This document shows positions 1-10,383 of a stretch of DNA of 17,379 bases, piece by piece. Location: contig JAFREE010000288.1 in assembly GCA_019400425.1 (NCBI GenBank), positions 1-17,379 of the forward strand, given 5' to 3'. The notes below the pieces were generated by a model that did not search any database, was not told the DNA's origin, and saw only the letters and a program-made list of their open reading frames with translations. A program made the translations under genes and the position numbers. Source of the DNA: Hymenochaete sp. R1 (lineage: Eukaryota; Basidiomycota; Agaricomycetes; Hymenochaetales; Hymenochaetaceae). How positions within the stretch are numbered: position 1 is the stretch's first letter; each line of letters starts with the position of its first letter.

Positions 1-77
1 CTTGCCGTCGACCTGGGTTGAGGATGATATTGGGCCGATACCGGCGGGGCTTTTCCTGCACTTCTTCCTTCAACTCG

Positions 78-90
78 CCCCCCCCCCCCC
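78..90. repeat. poly-C tract, 13 C
   Basis: An uninterrupted run of 13 C. It is one of four C/G mononucleotide runs of 11 or more in this window. It lies in non-coding DNA. Run length is prone to both replication slippage and sequencing error. Confidence 0.95.
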
Positions 91-244
91 TCTTGCATCC
101 CCCCATACGTTTTCAGAACCGCCCGGGTAGCGCTTGTGCTTAATGGGCTTACTTAGGAGTGAATCAGGGGCATGGCCAACTTTGGCCATTCCTAAGGCAT
201 TGCCGCTATGATTTCTGAAAGGACCGGCATGGCCCTCAATTGCA

Positions 245-255
245 CCCCCCCCCCC
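245..255. repeat. poly-C tract, 11 C
   Basis: An uninterrupted run of 11 C followed by t and four more C. It is the second C-run of the GC-rich left arm and is not within a supported gene. Confidence 0.95.
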
Positions 256-3059
256 TCCCCTTTTCCTCTCTTTCTCTACCGGCTCCGAGTTGACGCATGT
301 GTCCCCCTGCATTCGCGTCTTCAGGATCAGGGGATTTTGGTTGTAAGTGCCTTAGCCTCATTGTAGCCCGCGGCTCATTTAAACATGCAAGCAGCCCTGC
401 GCAATCAGCGAGTTTGACCCCTGTGCCAAAGCAGGCCAAGCGAACTTGAAGGGAGGGACGGAAGTGATGGAGAGGCGCAGCGTCCGCAGTGGGATTGGCA
501 AGCAGTTGTGGATCTGCAGGGCGTTTGGAAAATGGTTGAAAGAGGCGTCGGTCTGCACTCCTGCCGCCCCCAAGCTTGCCATCGAATGCGGCGGCAGCAG
601 GGCCGCCAATTTTGCGAAGCGTCGGGCAAGAAGGGCTGTGGCAGGGATGGGGCTGCGGCTGAGGGGTGTCTGGAAAGGAAGCAACTTGAGCAAATTTCAC
701 GCTTGCTGCGCCCCAGGTGTGTGAGTCCACTAGCCCAGCCAACCCTGCGACTTTGTGGAATAGATCGCTGCTGCCGTCGTTGACTTTCTACAATGTGCCG
801 ATCTCAGTTCCCCCTTGCATGCTGACTTTCTTCAATGCAACCGCATTGCGCTTTCAGTCCCTGCACTTTCCCTCCCAAACGCAAAGGTCGCCCTGGAATC
901 GCGATCATCGCCCCCAAACCGCGTTTGTCCTTCGTCTTCCTTCGCACGGCCTGCCGCCATTCCCGTGGCTGGCTCCTACCATCATTGCCCCGCCTCCCTT
1001 ATCCTCTACCCCACTCAATGCTTTGCCTCCCGTTGTCCCCTCAAAGGGTGTGCTCCGCGTCTTCTTTTGGCCTGCCGCTCAGCTTGCTCATTGGCGCTCA
1101 AACAGGAGCCCGTTTCTCCCCCCAACCTTGCCCATCCGATTTGTCTTCAGACCACCCGCGGACACCTCATGCGCCAGGTAAGGGGAGTGGCAGATTTGGC
1201 CCGCTTTCTGGACGTGCTGTCTGCAGTCAAAGCTGGCAAAGGTAAGGAACAGTCTCAAGGATCCACCGTCAAGGATTCGGATAGTATTGGCGCCATTGCT
1301 GTTGTGAGGCGCGGCCCACCCGCAACCACAGGCAATTGAGCTGGTTGTTTTTAGAGCCTTAGGCCTGCGATCGTAAGCTTAGCTGGGCGGGGGCGTCAGG
1401 TGTTAGGCACCTGGGCTGAGACTTCTACGGATGCGCAGGCCGGGGCAACGGGCGAGGCTTTGGACGAGATGAGGGCACCGGATGCTGGTGCGTTTAGGGA
1501 ATACCGACCGCATTTACCCCCAACAAGTTCAATGAGCAAACCCTCGCCTCTCATATCGTTTCTTCTCAGGCAGGCGCCTGAGTTTGAATATCCAGGCCGA
1601 TGGGTATCTTTCATCGGGCGATGCCCCGACGCATTGAATAAAGCCATTGGGGTGGGGGGATTCTCAGCTGCAGTGCTTGACGGGGGATGGGTGGAGGATG
1701 CAGGGAAAGTGACCAAAAGCAATGTGCAGTATGGCGGGCACAAATTTGTAGAAAGTGGATGGATGCGGAAGGCAAGCTCGTCCCGCCCCTTAATTGCTCC
1801 CCTTCGTCGTGGATTCAGGCCTCAAAGCAGCAATGACGGAGCCTGCAGAGCAGAGTATGCACAGGGAGATGTTGTCCGGGAAAGGGGAGATCCGACGCGG
1901 ACCAGGGAGCAGCTCTGTGCGACCGGTCCCATCATTGTCAGCTTGCTGCGGGTTGGGCAGGTATAGGCGGCTTGAATGCGGGACATGGCCCCTGTAGAGA
2001 CAGCCGCAGGTTTAAGTTGCCAGGCGCGGGCTTGAGTTCACAAGTCCTCCCAGTTCTCACACCCACCATTTTCAGATCTATGTTAACAAAGCCGACAACC
2101 TTAGTCTTCTCATTCCGTCCGTCAATGTCATTCTTTGAACTTTTTTGTCCCACGCGTGATTCCCTTGGCTCTTCACAGCAGATTGAGACGGATCCTGTGC
2201 TGCCAGTCTTGGACACAATGAGCAAGCCCTGGGCGATCCTAGCGTCGCTACGATTTGGGAGGTTGCAACCTGCATACAACGGTTGAATTTACCGTCAGCT
2301 TCGCTTTTACTCCCGATGCACTCGATGCCGGACGCATTTCAGCTGCTCAATAAACTCCTATTTCAATAAGCGTTGCAGACCCAGGCGCCCCTGCAGAGAT
2401 TTCTGCATAAGGTAAGGTGTGGCGTTACATAGAACACGGAGTGAAGAGATGGGAGAGGGAACGGGCCATTTATTTCTATGAAAGGCTTTTGTAGAACATG
2501 GTCGGGTGAGTCAGAGAAGGCGCCGTGTTTCAAGAAAGCAGTGTCAAAGTGCATGTAAAAGGGCTGGAGGAAAGGTGGATGGCTCTGCAACGCTTCTAGG
2601 AGCGGCGCCGCCAGACACCGGCTGCTATGCAGATACAACCCTTCGATGGCTGCTAAGGAGTTACAATGCTGCGAGGTTGAAAGAAAAGGTCAAGGAAGGG
2701 GGCGAATGGGGGCGGGGCGAGCGAGAGCGCCTAATCAAAATTCGCAGAAATGCGCAAATCTTGCGATGGCCGGGATGGGTAAGCGGATCATTGGTCGCTA
2801 GAGATCAATATTTGAAAATTCGCGTTACACATTAGGAAGGCATAGCGACGAAAGGATGGGCCCGTTTCCAAATCTGGATAAGATTCAGATTTAAATTTAA
2901 AGTTAGCTTCCGTCTCGCCGCGCCGCGCCCTGGGCAGTCGCCGCGAATGAGTCAATTAACGGCTGCCTACCGCTGCCAGAGCCGCCGCAGCGCCAATGCC
3001 AATGTGAGCAATTCTGAAAACAATTCATTCCCGCCCGCGCCCACAACCCTAGTCCAGCG

Positions 3060-3162
3060 CACATACACTCACACACCTGCACATCCTCCTTTTTCTCCTT
3101 GACATCTTCATCCCTTCGATCGTGCCTTGAGCCCGACAAACTAAGAAACCTTTCCTTCCGCC
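3060..3162 (+). promoter_or_regulatory. pyrimidine-rich leader of the nuclease-like gene
   Basis: The 100 bases before the ATG at 3163 are strongly CT-rich, for example ctcctttttctccttg near 3086. This is usual for core promoters and transcription start regions of fungal genes. The start context, ttccgccATGcc, is good. No TATA box or specific factor site can be assigned. Confidence 0.4.
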
Positions 3163-5065
3163 ATGCCAGGAGAAGACGACATATATTGCATGCTCTCTCG
3201 AATAAAGGGAGAAGGAACCCTTGCGCCATTTGCCATCACTCCATACAGTCCCTACTTCAACGTCGAGCCCAAATCCACATTCCGTGCCTTTATGGACCAG
3301 ACAATGGATATGTTAAGGAAAGCTTTCGACCTTGAAGACCAAGATCTCTCAAGCAATATCCTGTGCTATGAAGTTTCCTGGAGCAAAGGCGAAGTCGAAG
3401 ACGTCCTCGGGACAGACACTCCCCTTCCATATCAGAAGCTCAGAACCGGTATGGGTGAGGACCTCGTACGGGACCTGTTCGCCGCCGAAGATCTCCCAAG
3501 ACTCATCGACGACCACCGCAAACGCATCATACGGCTCTCAGTGGCCCTACCGATGGACTTTGTGCTGAAACGCAAGAAGCTCCAAAATGCAAAAGGTATG
3601 CATCCAAGCCCTATATTTTCTTCACGACCTATCTCACACATTTCTCCGATCCCGCTTCGTTAGAGATTCCTGGTCTGTAGCAGTTCTTCTTACCTCTCGC
3701 CACCAGCGGTTCTGAGCATTACATCGTGTACTTTATAGCACGAAGGGGGTTCGACTCGACTTCTCTCAATCAGATCAACTCTGATTACCCAGACGTTCTG
3801 ATGAGCGTGAGGACAATAACCCAGAAAGACATTACAGATGAAGACCTGCAAGACAATAAAGTCTTCATTAAAGAATTTTTGTGGGAAAATCTGCGAGGGG
3901 CAGTGAGAGATTTTGTCAAAAAGCTGCCAAAGAACCCAGATCGCCAATCGGGTGTCGGTCAACTGTTCGAAAGGGTTTGTGTTTGTCGCCTGTTGCTTTT
4001 TACTACATACACCGTGCGCTAACTTGCTAGGTTGTTGGACAAAGGCTTCGGTGGGAAACGAAATGTCCTCGGGTCCTGGCTCAGAACAACAAGAAGCATC
4101 GGCGCAAAGTCAAAGTAGGGCGCTTTTTCGCGATCAAAGCTTCGCGGTCTTCTGCGTGGCCCATTCAATCCTAGCGGAAAGCTATGGGCCTAATCTATGG
4201 CAACCCGTTGGCCATTTGACCGAGCGTACGGCCGGTGTGCTCTTTTTCGACTCTTTGCGATCATTTTGCTCCTCAAAAAGGTGGACTAATGTTGATTTTG
4301 AGTGGTTAAGGTACGTCAACCGCCATAGTTTTCTTTCTTTGGTTTCTTATCTTTACATCTGCAGCTCTGCCCAAAACTGGCCATGGCCGCTCAAACACAA
4401 AGTTATCGACACCAACAATCTACAGTCCTACGTCCCTCGAAATGATTTCGCATTGTGGTTGGATGGGTTTCCACGACTTCTGGTTGAGGTCAGAAGCGCA
4501 AGCTCCAAAACGTCCCCCGACTACAAAAGGCTAAAGTTTCAAGGAGCAGCCATTGTCAGAATTGCGGAAACAATATTAGATGAGCGGCGCAAGTCCGAGG
4601 TCTCAAAGGAAACAGGGGACGAAGCGGTCAAGCATGATCCTTCTTTTTTTCTTCCCATATTATATATGGAAAAAGACGGCCCAGCCGAACTTTCGTACAT
4701 GTTCAAGGTCGGGATGGACGTAAGTACTTTGTTTATTTGTTGGCACGGTCGTTAGTCTCGTAATGTTGTTTGAATAGGTATACTACGTTCCAAACTCACA
4801 TGAGGTGAGAGTACGCGGCGGGAGACTCTCACTCCTTTTCGAACTTTATAGCTATATAGACTGGATTCGAGGGAATGGGCGACTAAATTTGACCGGAGGC
4901 CACGAAGTAATAAGGAAGCTCACCCGGGCAAAACCAGAAAGTTTTCTTACTTCTCAAATAAAACGAACCTGGGGAGAGGTGAGAGGAGCGCCCGGGCCTG
5001 AAGGGAAAAAAGCGCGATTTGAAGGGCTGGGAATGCAGTTACATATTTCCGATGCTGAATCGTAA
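3163..5065 (+). CDS. five-exon protein with PD-(D/E)XK nuclease-like C-terminal half
   Basis: Proposed exons are 3163-3595, 3739-3974, 4045-4310, 4365-4719 and 4778-5065, giving about 525 residues with no internal stop. The introns at 4311-4364 (GTACGT..CAG) and 4720-4777 (GTAAGT..TAG) are clear. The acceptor of intron 1 (tttatag) and of intron 2 (acaaag) were chosen because they keep the frame; in intron 2 the nearer ctag lies only a few bases after a good branch site (gctaac). The N-terminal 220 residues match no family I know. Around residues 339-370 is a hydrophobic strand ending LLVEVRS, with an acidic residue just before it and then RLKFQGAAIVR. This fits the D..ExK/R core of PD-(D/E)XK nucleases as seen in large basidiomycete families and Crinkler-type proteins. 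The segment reading LPILYMEKDG..ELSYMFKV follows. In some relatives a kinase-like domain comes next; none is seen here. Nuclease activity is inference. The gene converges on the relic at 5110. Confidence 0.7.
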
Positions 5066-5109
5066 CGGTATGTGGTTCCTTTCAAGTTCCAGACCCCTTG
5101 TATGCGCCT

Positions 5110-5560
5110 TCATACTTTGGTCGTCAGAATGTCTGAAGTAGCGCCTGCGCTGACAATGCCAAACAGGGCAAGCTTTAGCACGGACTGAAAGACGGGTGAG
5201 AAAGCTGTGTTTATTGGTATGTTGGCGTTCAGGTTGAGATATTGAAGGTAAAATGCAGCAGCGATGGCAGTCGCATAGTCAATGATTGCCTCCTAATATG
5301 ACCCATCAAACGTACACGACCATAGCTTCGCACGCGTTTTAGAATTACCTTTGCACATCGAATAAATTTCCCTAAGACATACTCAAAGGCCTTAATAAAG
5401 CAACATGAAACCTATCTCCGGTTTCCAAATCTCTTCCAATCATAATTATTTCATGCAGAGCGTTCAAATTAGTATTCATCAGAATATCCACGCCAGCTCC
5501 TTGAGAAATATTTTAGTCAATACAAAGGGTAACAGCCTCTTTTGTTGCAACGTCGCATCA
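5110..5560 (-). pseudogene. unrecognised two-exon gene relic
   Basis: On the minus strand a coding-like sequence can be followed from about 5560 to a TGA at 5112-5110. It has a clean 56-nt intron (5348-5293, GTAATT..TTAG) joining FIRCAK to EAIIDYATAIAAAF in phase 0. Upstream the same protein reads through NLNALHEIIMIGRDLETGDR. Two lesions are visible: an in-frame TAA at 5515-5513 after VTLCID, and an apparent one-base loss in a T-run near 5397 that separates RFHVA from FIKAFEYV. The last exon is rich in Ala, Leu and Ile and could contain a membrane or buried helix (VLKLALFGIVSAG). I do not recognise the family. Codon-like composition and the intron support a former gene, but it may extend further 5' beyond what I can follow. 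It could also be an expressed short gene with a different exon structure. Confidence 0.5.
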
Positions 5561-5706
5561 TTCGAAAGTTTAGGTTAAAAAGTTTTTTACCGCTGAGTTT
5601 TGTGAGCTGATTATAGGAAGTCAGTTTCTGACCGGAATATAAAGCTTGCGCCTACTGCAAACGTACGGAAACGGTCGTCGTAGTTTTTTGAGTGCAAGTG
5701 TGAAGT

Positions 5707-7472
5707 TCAATCATCGAATAAAGCATGGAAGGACTGGGGAGTAATGGAATCAGCAAACACCCTATCATGGCAAAGAATAAGACTACCTTTGGGGGAAAGC
5801 TTTCTCTTTGAGTGAGTCCCATTTCCTCCTCCAGTTCATCATACTCTGAAGCTGAGGCCCTCCGAGCGTGCTGTCCATCCGAAATGCCCTCGCCGATCTC
5901 CTCACCTTCACCTTCGAGCACTGCTGCAAACTCGTCGGCATCCTTATCCCCAATACCAAGGCCGGATTGTCGAGTAACTTCCATATCTGCAGGAAAGAGG
6001 GGCTGAGATTGTGATAGAGGAGGTGCGAAAGTGATGTCGTGACTCTTGTCTTCGTCGACAAACATATTTGAATCCATCCCGTCCTGCGCCATGGCACTGA
6101 ATGGGGCAGCCGGTGCTGCGCCAGGTGTGAGCTGATTATGATGACTTACATTCAATTCGTGTTTTGGTTCATTATCATTGTTACCTGTGCTGATCCTTGG
6201 CCGAGAAGGAGCGGGGGTTCCACTGTTGTCCGAGGGTCACTTCGCAGCCGCCACGACGCCTAACGCAATCCGACTTCCAGCACGAGCAGGTTGCGTCCTT
6301 CGTACTTGCGATTTGGGTACATCCACGGCTTCACGCAAGTGGTTTGTTGCGATGTCAAAAAGCATTATGTAGTCTTCCGCCTCAGCGTTGACATATACCG
6401 ATTTTTCATTCTCTGTGAAACGAATGTCGAGGGACGTGCTCAGGGCATCGGCGAGTAAGACCGTGGCCTGGACGAAGAACAATCGATGCGTTATTAAGGA
6501 TAATGCAAAATGACACATATGTAGAATTCCCGCAAGAAGAAAGCAAGCGTAACGGGCGACAGGCTGATGTCGCACCGATCGAACTCTTCTCCACTCAGAG
6601 AAAGCTCTGACGCTATCTGTGATCTCCCTAAAGACGACAACCGATTAATTTCCAATAACTTTTCAGCGAGACTAAACATATTCATATACCCTTTTCGTAG
6701 CTTTTATCTACACTCTTCACCTTCACTTCCGCCTCGTCGAACGTCCAAACAAGCTCCGGATCGTTCTTCTTTCCCCGAGCATTCGGGAAGTATCATCTCC
6801 TTCACAACGCAGGTCTGCATGACGAGACGACTTTCGTATAGGTCATCCCGCATGACCAGTGCTTCATCACTTGATGGGACATTGAGCAAGAGCCGATGGG
6901 TTTTGATTACACCAAGCCTACAATGGAGTCTGACAATAAGCCTGCTTTTGAGGGAGCCTTCGCTCTCGAGTATCTCCTCTTCCGGAGTGTCCGCGCCATC
7001 TATGATGGTCAACTCGCATTTCTAGACGCCCTTTTCATTGTTCCGGTGTTTCAAAATAGCCAACAAAGTCTGAAAATTGATCAATTATAGGTTTGATAGG
7101 AAATCGAACCATATCACTTGCTTTTGTTTGAAGCTGGCACTTGAGAAGGACGCTACCTGTTTCATGCGATGCCTCTCAATCACGATTACGTGACGGCCCA
7201 GCAGACGGATCGGTACCTTGGGTCACGACGTATTTGAGAAGAACGCTCGTCTGTACGTGAAACTACAGAAAGCGGATTTGGCTTGGTTCATAGATGTTAA
7301 GGCGAGCCTGTCCTTGGAGGCGTGGATTGTAGCGTCGCCGCCATATCGTGATATGCAGGTAAGAGCTCTTGCGAAGGCTTTTGTTTTCATAATTATATTG
7401 TTTGTTTCTCGTATATAGAGAAGTTCGCATACGCTTGAGAGCTCGAGCCTCGAGCGTTGCTTGCAAATGCAT
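5707..7472 (-). pseudogene. rad9: rad9 checkpoint-clamp relic, near full length
   Basis: RAD9 is the PCNA-like subunit of the nuclear 9-1-1 clamp loaded at damaged DNA to activate the checkpoint. On the minus strand the gene starts at 7472 (MHLQATLEARALK), is spliced at 7432-7378 to FARALTCISRYGGD, and continues through AFCSFTYRRAFFS, LLAILKHRNNEKGV, KCELTIIDG, RLGVIKTHRLLL, FPNARGKKNDPELVWTFDE, SELSLSGEEFD, LDIRFTENEKSVYVNAEAED and a tail with SGLGIGDKDADEFAAV. A final 53-nt intron (5786-5734) leads to SFHALFDD and a stop at 5709-5707, like the usual RAD9 C-terminus. Lesions: one-base loss near 7234 (FFS/KY), TGA at 7178-7176, probable one-base loss at the donor near 7141, TAG at 7024-7022 inside GV-KCEL, frameshift near 6789 (KEMI/FPNAR), donor GT changed to AT at 6520-6519, and TGA at 6239-6237. 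No intact reading is possible. Identification is strong; calling it a pseudogene over a poor assembly is inference. Confidence 0.88.
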
Positions 7473-7626
7473 GGTCGTGGTAAGAAATTAAGGGAAAGCG
7501 GATCTCAATTGACGCGTCGCGACACGTCAAACAGCTTGGCCAAATAAGTAGAAATATTTTATACGAAATCGACCAGTAGTAATACATATAGTAGAAAGAT
7601 GCTACCAACGGCAATTTTTGCAGTGA
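7473..7626 (-). promoter_or_regulatory. short gap between TFIP11 and rad9 relics
   Basis: These 154 bases separate the TFIP11 stop from the rad9 start codon on the minus strand. They are AT-rich and must have held the former terminator of TFIP11 and the promoter of rad9. No specific site can be named. Confidence 0.35.
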
Positions 7627-9964
7627 TCATGCTTTTGTCGCTCTCAAGACCATCTCTTCCAGCGAAACAGCCTTCGCATCCCCATCTTCGGACGGTATCC
7701 AAGCCGCATCATCAAGAAGATAGAACGTCGCCCCTCCCTTCCCATCAATGTTCTCAAAGACGCAATGTAATGGTAATCGCGATTTCGTGTCGACTTTTCC
7801 AGCAGACATAAACAGTAGGTTGTGAGACGCGACGAACTCTTCCACAATCTCGCGGAACGTGATTCCTGCGTGCGAGTGGCCGAGGGTCGTTGTCGCGTAG
7901 TTGCGCTTGCGTTGCTGATACTAGGTGACGGGGCGCGGGTAGCACGGTCCCGCTTTGGCAGCTTTGTCGGAACATCCTTCCCAAGCTTAAGCGCTTGGTT
8001 GATCATTTGCAAACCGCGAGTGAATCCCTGCTCGACGGCTGGAATCGTTCGCACATCCTCAGGGAACGTGTTCTTCTAAAATTGATACCGCTGCGCCACT
8101 TCCTCGAAATTCGCCGCTGGTTGAATGAGCCATAGATGCAAGACATCGAGCCACTTAGGGAAGAACTCCTTTTCGAGCATCTGCGCATAATGGAAGGCCG
8201 TTTTTAGACCACGCGAAAGTGAAAGTTAAAGAATTCATAATCTGGTTCCGCGGATTGATGCGGAATTCATCACGAAGGAGTGCACCAAGTTTGGGAACGG
8301 CATATTTGAGCAACAACTCCTCCCATTGCTTCGAGCCGAAGATCTAACACACAATTAGTACAGGGACGGAACGAAAGAGAGTAGAAGAACAACATCTTTC
8401 CACGGTAGCATGTCTTTTGGAACCCCCTCGCCCGGTGACCATGAACGTAGAATACTCTTGATTTTTCTCCGGGCATCGTCCACGAAGGCCTCCTTTCTTA
8501 GTCCAACATGTGGCCGCCAGGAAAGGGCCATTGGTTGTAATGAGAACTCGTCCCTTTTCGGGCTCCATTTTGAGATAGCTGATGCTACTTCGAGTAGAAC
8601 GAGTTAGTCAAGTATGTTGTCTTTGATGAATCGAGGAAGCACGCTGGACCATGATTCATATAGCTTGACAACTGGGGACGGTATGGATGGCGACCAACCA
8701 TTACTGAAAGCAAGCGATAGGCCGGTGCCTCTCGTTGACGAATATAACGCACATACTTGATCTCTGTTCTGTAACCACACGTTCCATAGAAGACTTTCGT
8801 AAGGCGTCATCGATTGATCACCGTTAAAAAAAGCATGAGCAACTATACGAGCATATCTGACCTGCCTTACAGTTGAGCGACTTGAGCGGCTACTGTATTT
8901 GACTTCGTACCGTAAACGTCCATTAGCATATTATTTACAGGCTCAGTGCTTGATATTCTCAGAGTCGACCGCCACTTGAGCAGATGATCACTATGCGCAG
9001 AAGGCTCGGCCAGCAGAACCCAGGTAGCCATAACTCGCCTGAACTGCAATTCTGCCAGCGGAACGAGATAGATCATAAAGGAGGAGGTACTTACGGTGTG
9101 TGCTATAGCGGCTATAACAATCTCGTCCAGTCGGTACTGGTCGTATTCTTTCGAGTAACCAATTACAAGCTTATCCACAGAGTGCGAGAAGGCGCCAAGC
9201 GAAGGTTTGTATACTGACGGTGTTAGTTCCTTTATTTTCGAGCTGATATCATCAACGGCAAGACGAATCGCCTGCAATTTCTGAATTACTGTACCTATGT
9301 CAGGAAACCATCCTAGCTCAGAGAAGAACATACACACCGTCTGCTTCAAGCTCGACCCTCCTCCTCAGCTTCACATCTTCCCTTTGTATCCACTTTTTCC
9401 GCTCTGAGGTACCTCTACCTTCATGGGCGAAGCCTTCCAGCTGAACACGACAGTCTTCAGTAATAAGGCGTAAGTTGTGTCTAACTTCTGGTATTCGAGC
9501 TGGGTCGGTACAAGGCGTCCATGAAGCCACTGAAACGTCCGAAAGGGAAGACACTTCTCGTAACTGTAGTTGATTTTATCACCGTGGCAGACATGTAATT
9601 GAGACAAGCGCACTGTAGCTCCGGTAGCATCGATGATCTTTCCAACGCCAGGGGGAGCTTCTCCACCTGCCACTGCAATAATTTCTTCATATCTTGTGCT
9701 CCATTCGGACCTTCATTTTCTTCGGCTTCTTCCAGACTTCCTCTCCTTGCGATTGCACTTTGGCTTTGGATTTCTTCCCTTGCTTCGATGGTTTCTCCTC
9801 CGAGTCGCCACTAACAACTTCTCCTCGCCTACGAGCTTCGGCCTTGCTCTGTTCCGTCCGCTCCTTGAATCCTTTGAACGCAACATCCATCCCCTTTGGC
9901 CGTAGTTTCGATTCTACAGGGGTGACAACGCCGCACCCTCTTTTCCTAGTCCGATACCTGTTTG

Positions 9965-9979
9965 CCCCCCCCCCCCCCC
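9965..9979. repeat. poly-C tract, 15 C, inside the G-patch region
   Basis: An uninterrupted run of 15 C on the plus strand (poly-G on the coding strand). It follows the codons for MLSKMG and precedes the frame reading QTGIGLGKEG, so it sits exactly where the conserved Trp and next residues of the G-patch would be. It looks like slippage expansion that overwrote the motif. Confidence 0.92.
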
Positions 9980-10369
9980 ATCTTGGACAGCATTTTTGAG
10001 CCAAAAGATCCCGATAATTTGTTGAAAGCCATCTGGTCCGCCAATGAAAGAGATGTTGACGAGCGAGGAGGCGGTTGAGCGGAATCACTCCGGACGAAAG
10101 ACCGCTTAGGTCTTGAGCCGAACGCAGTTAGAAGAGCTGACTGGTTGTCGTTGTTTTCGGGTGTAGGGCGTGAAGAGCCGATTCCTTCTTTGCTACCGAT
10201 CCCACCCCTGCTTGCACCAATCCCACTTCAACTTGCACCGATGCCAAACCCGCCAAAGCCAAAAGCAGGCACCTGGCTAGAGGCATTCTCCTTCGATGTT
10301 TCATGAGTTCCTCCTGTAGGAGGACTTTCCTCGTCCTCTTCTTCCAAACGGACTCTGGGGGATGGGGAT

Positions 10370-10383
10370 GGGGGGGGGGGGGG
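10370..10383. repeat. poly-G tract, 14 G, inside the TFIP11 relic
   Basis: An uninterrupted run of 14 G (plus strand), giving a Pro run on the coding strand of the TFIP11 relic in its Ser/Glu-rich N-terminal region. The run is preceded by shorter G blocks (gggggatggggatg). Different run lengths would change the reading frame of the relic. Confidence 0.92.

Larger units (their letters stand above)
1..3160. other. GC-rich stretch with no recognised gene
   Basis: About 3.1 kb without a gene I can support. Several open frames of 90-190 codons exist on both strands, but they overlap each other, often begin at non-ATG codons, have low-complexity Pro/Ser/Arg-rich translations and show no recognisable protein block or intron pattern. 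Such frames are expected by chance in GC-rich DNA. The stretch holds two poly-C tracts (78-90 and 245-255) and a short imperfect direct repeat (tgactttctacaatg near 781, tgactttcttcaatg near 825). It could be intergenic DNA or an old decayed repeat; I cannot tell which. Confidence 0.5.

Noticed and set aside
236..742. 168-codon open frame on the minus strand
   Set aside because: Pro/Ala/Arg-rich translation runs through a poly-C tract, begins at a non-ATG codon and has overlapping frames on both strands; most likely chance in GC-rich DNA.
1400..1966. 188-codon open frame on the plus strand in the GC-rich left arm
   Set aside because: It starts at GTG, has mixed low-information composition, overlaps another long frame on the opposite strand and shows no known block or intron signal.
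4022..4030. ctag at 4027-4030 as acceptor for intron 2 of the nuclease-like gene
   Set aside because: It would shift the frame to a stop near 4173 and lies too close to the branch site gctaac; the acceptor at 4044 keeps the frame.
5652..6155. 167-codon minus-strand frame as a separate small protein
   Set aside because: It is the acidic C-terminal tail of the rad9 relic and its last third is an intron read through; the true end SFHALFDD lies in the next exon.
8867..9349. 160-codon minus-strand frame taken as a separate gene
   Set aside because: It is the middle of the TFIP11 relic, reading through a real intron (about 9103-9057); its blocks YRLDEIVIAAIA and DVYGTK belong to that protein.
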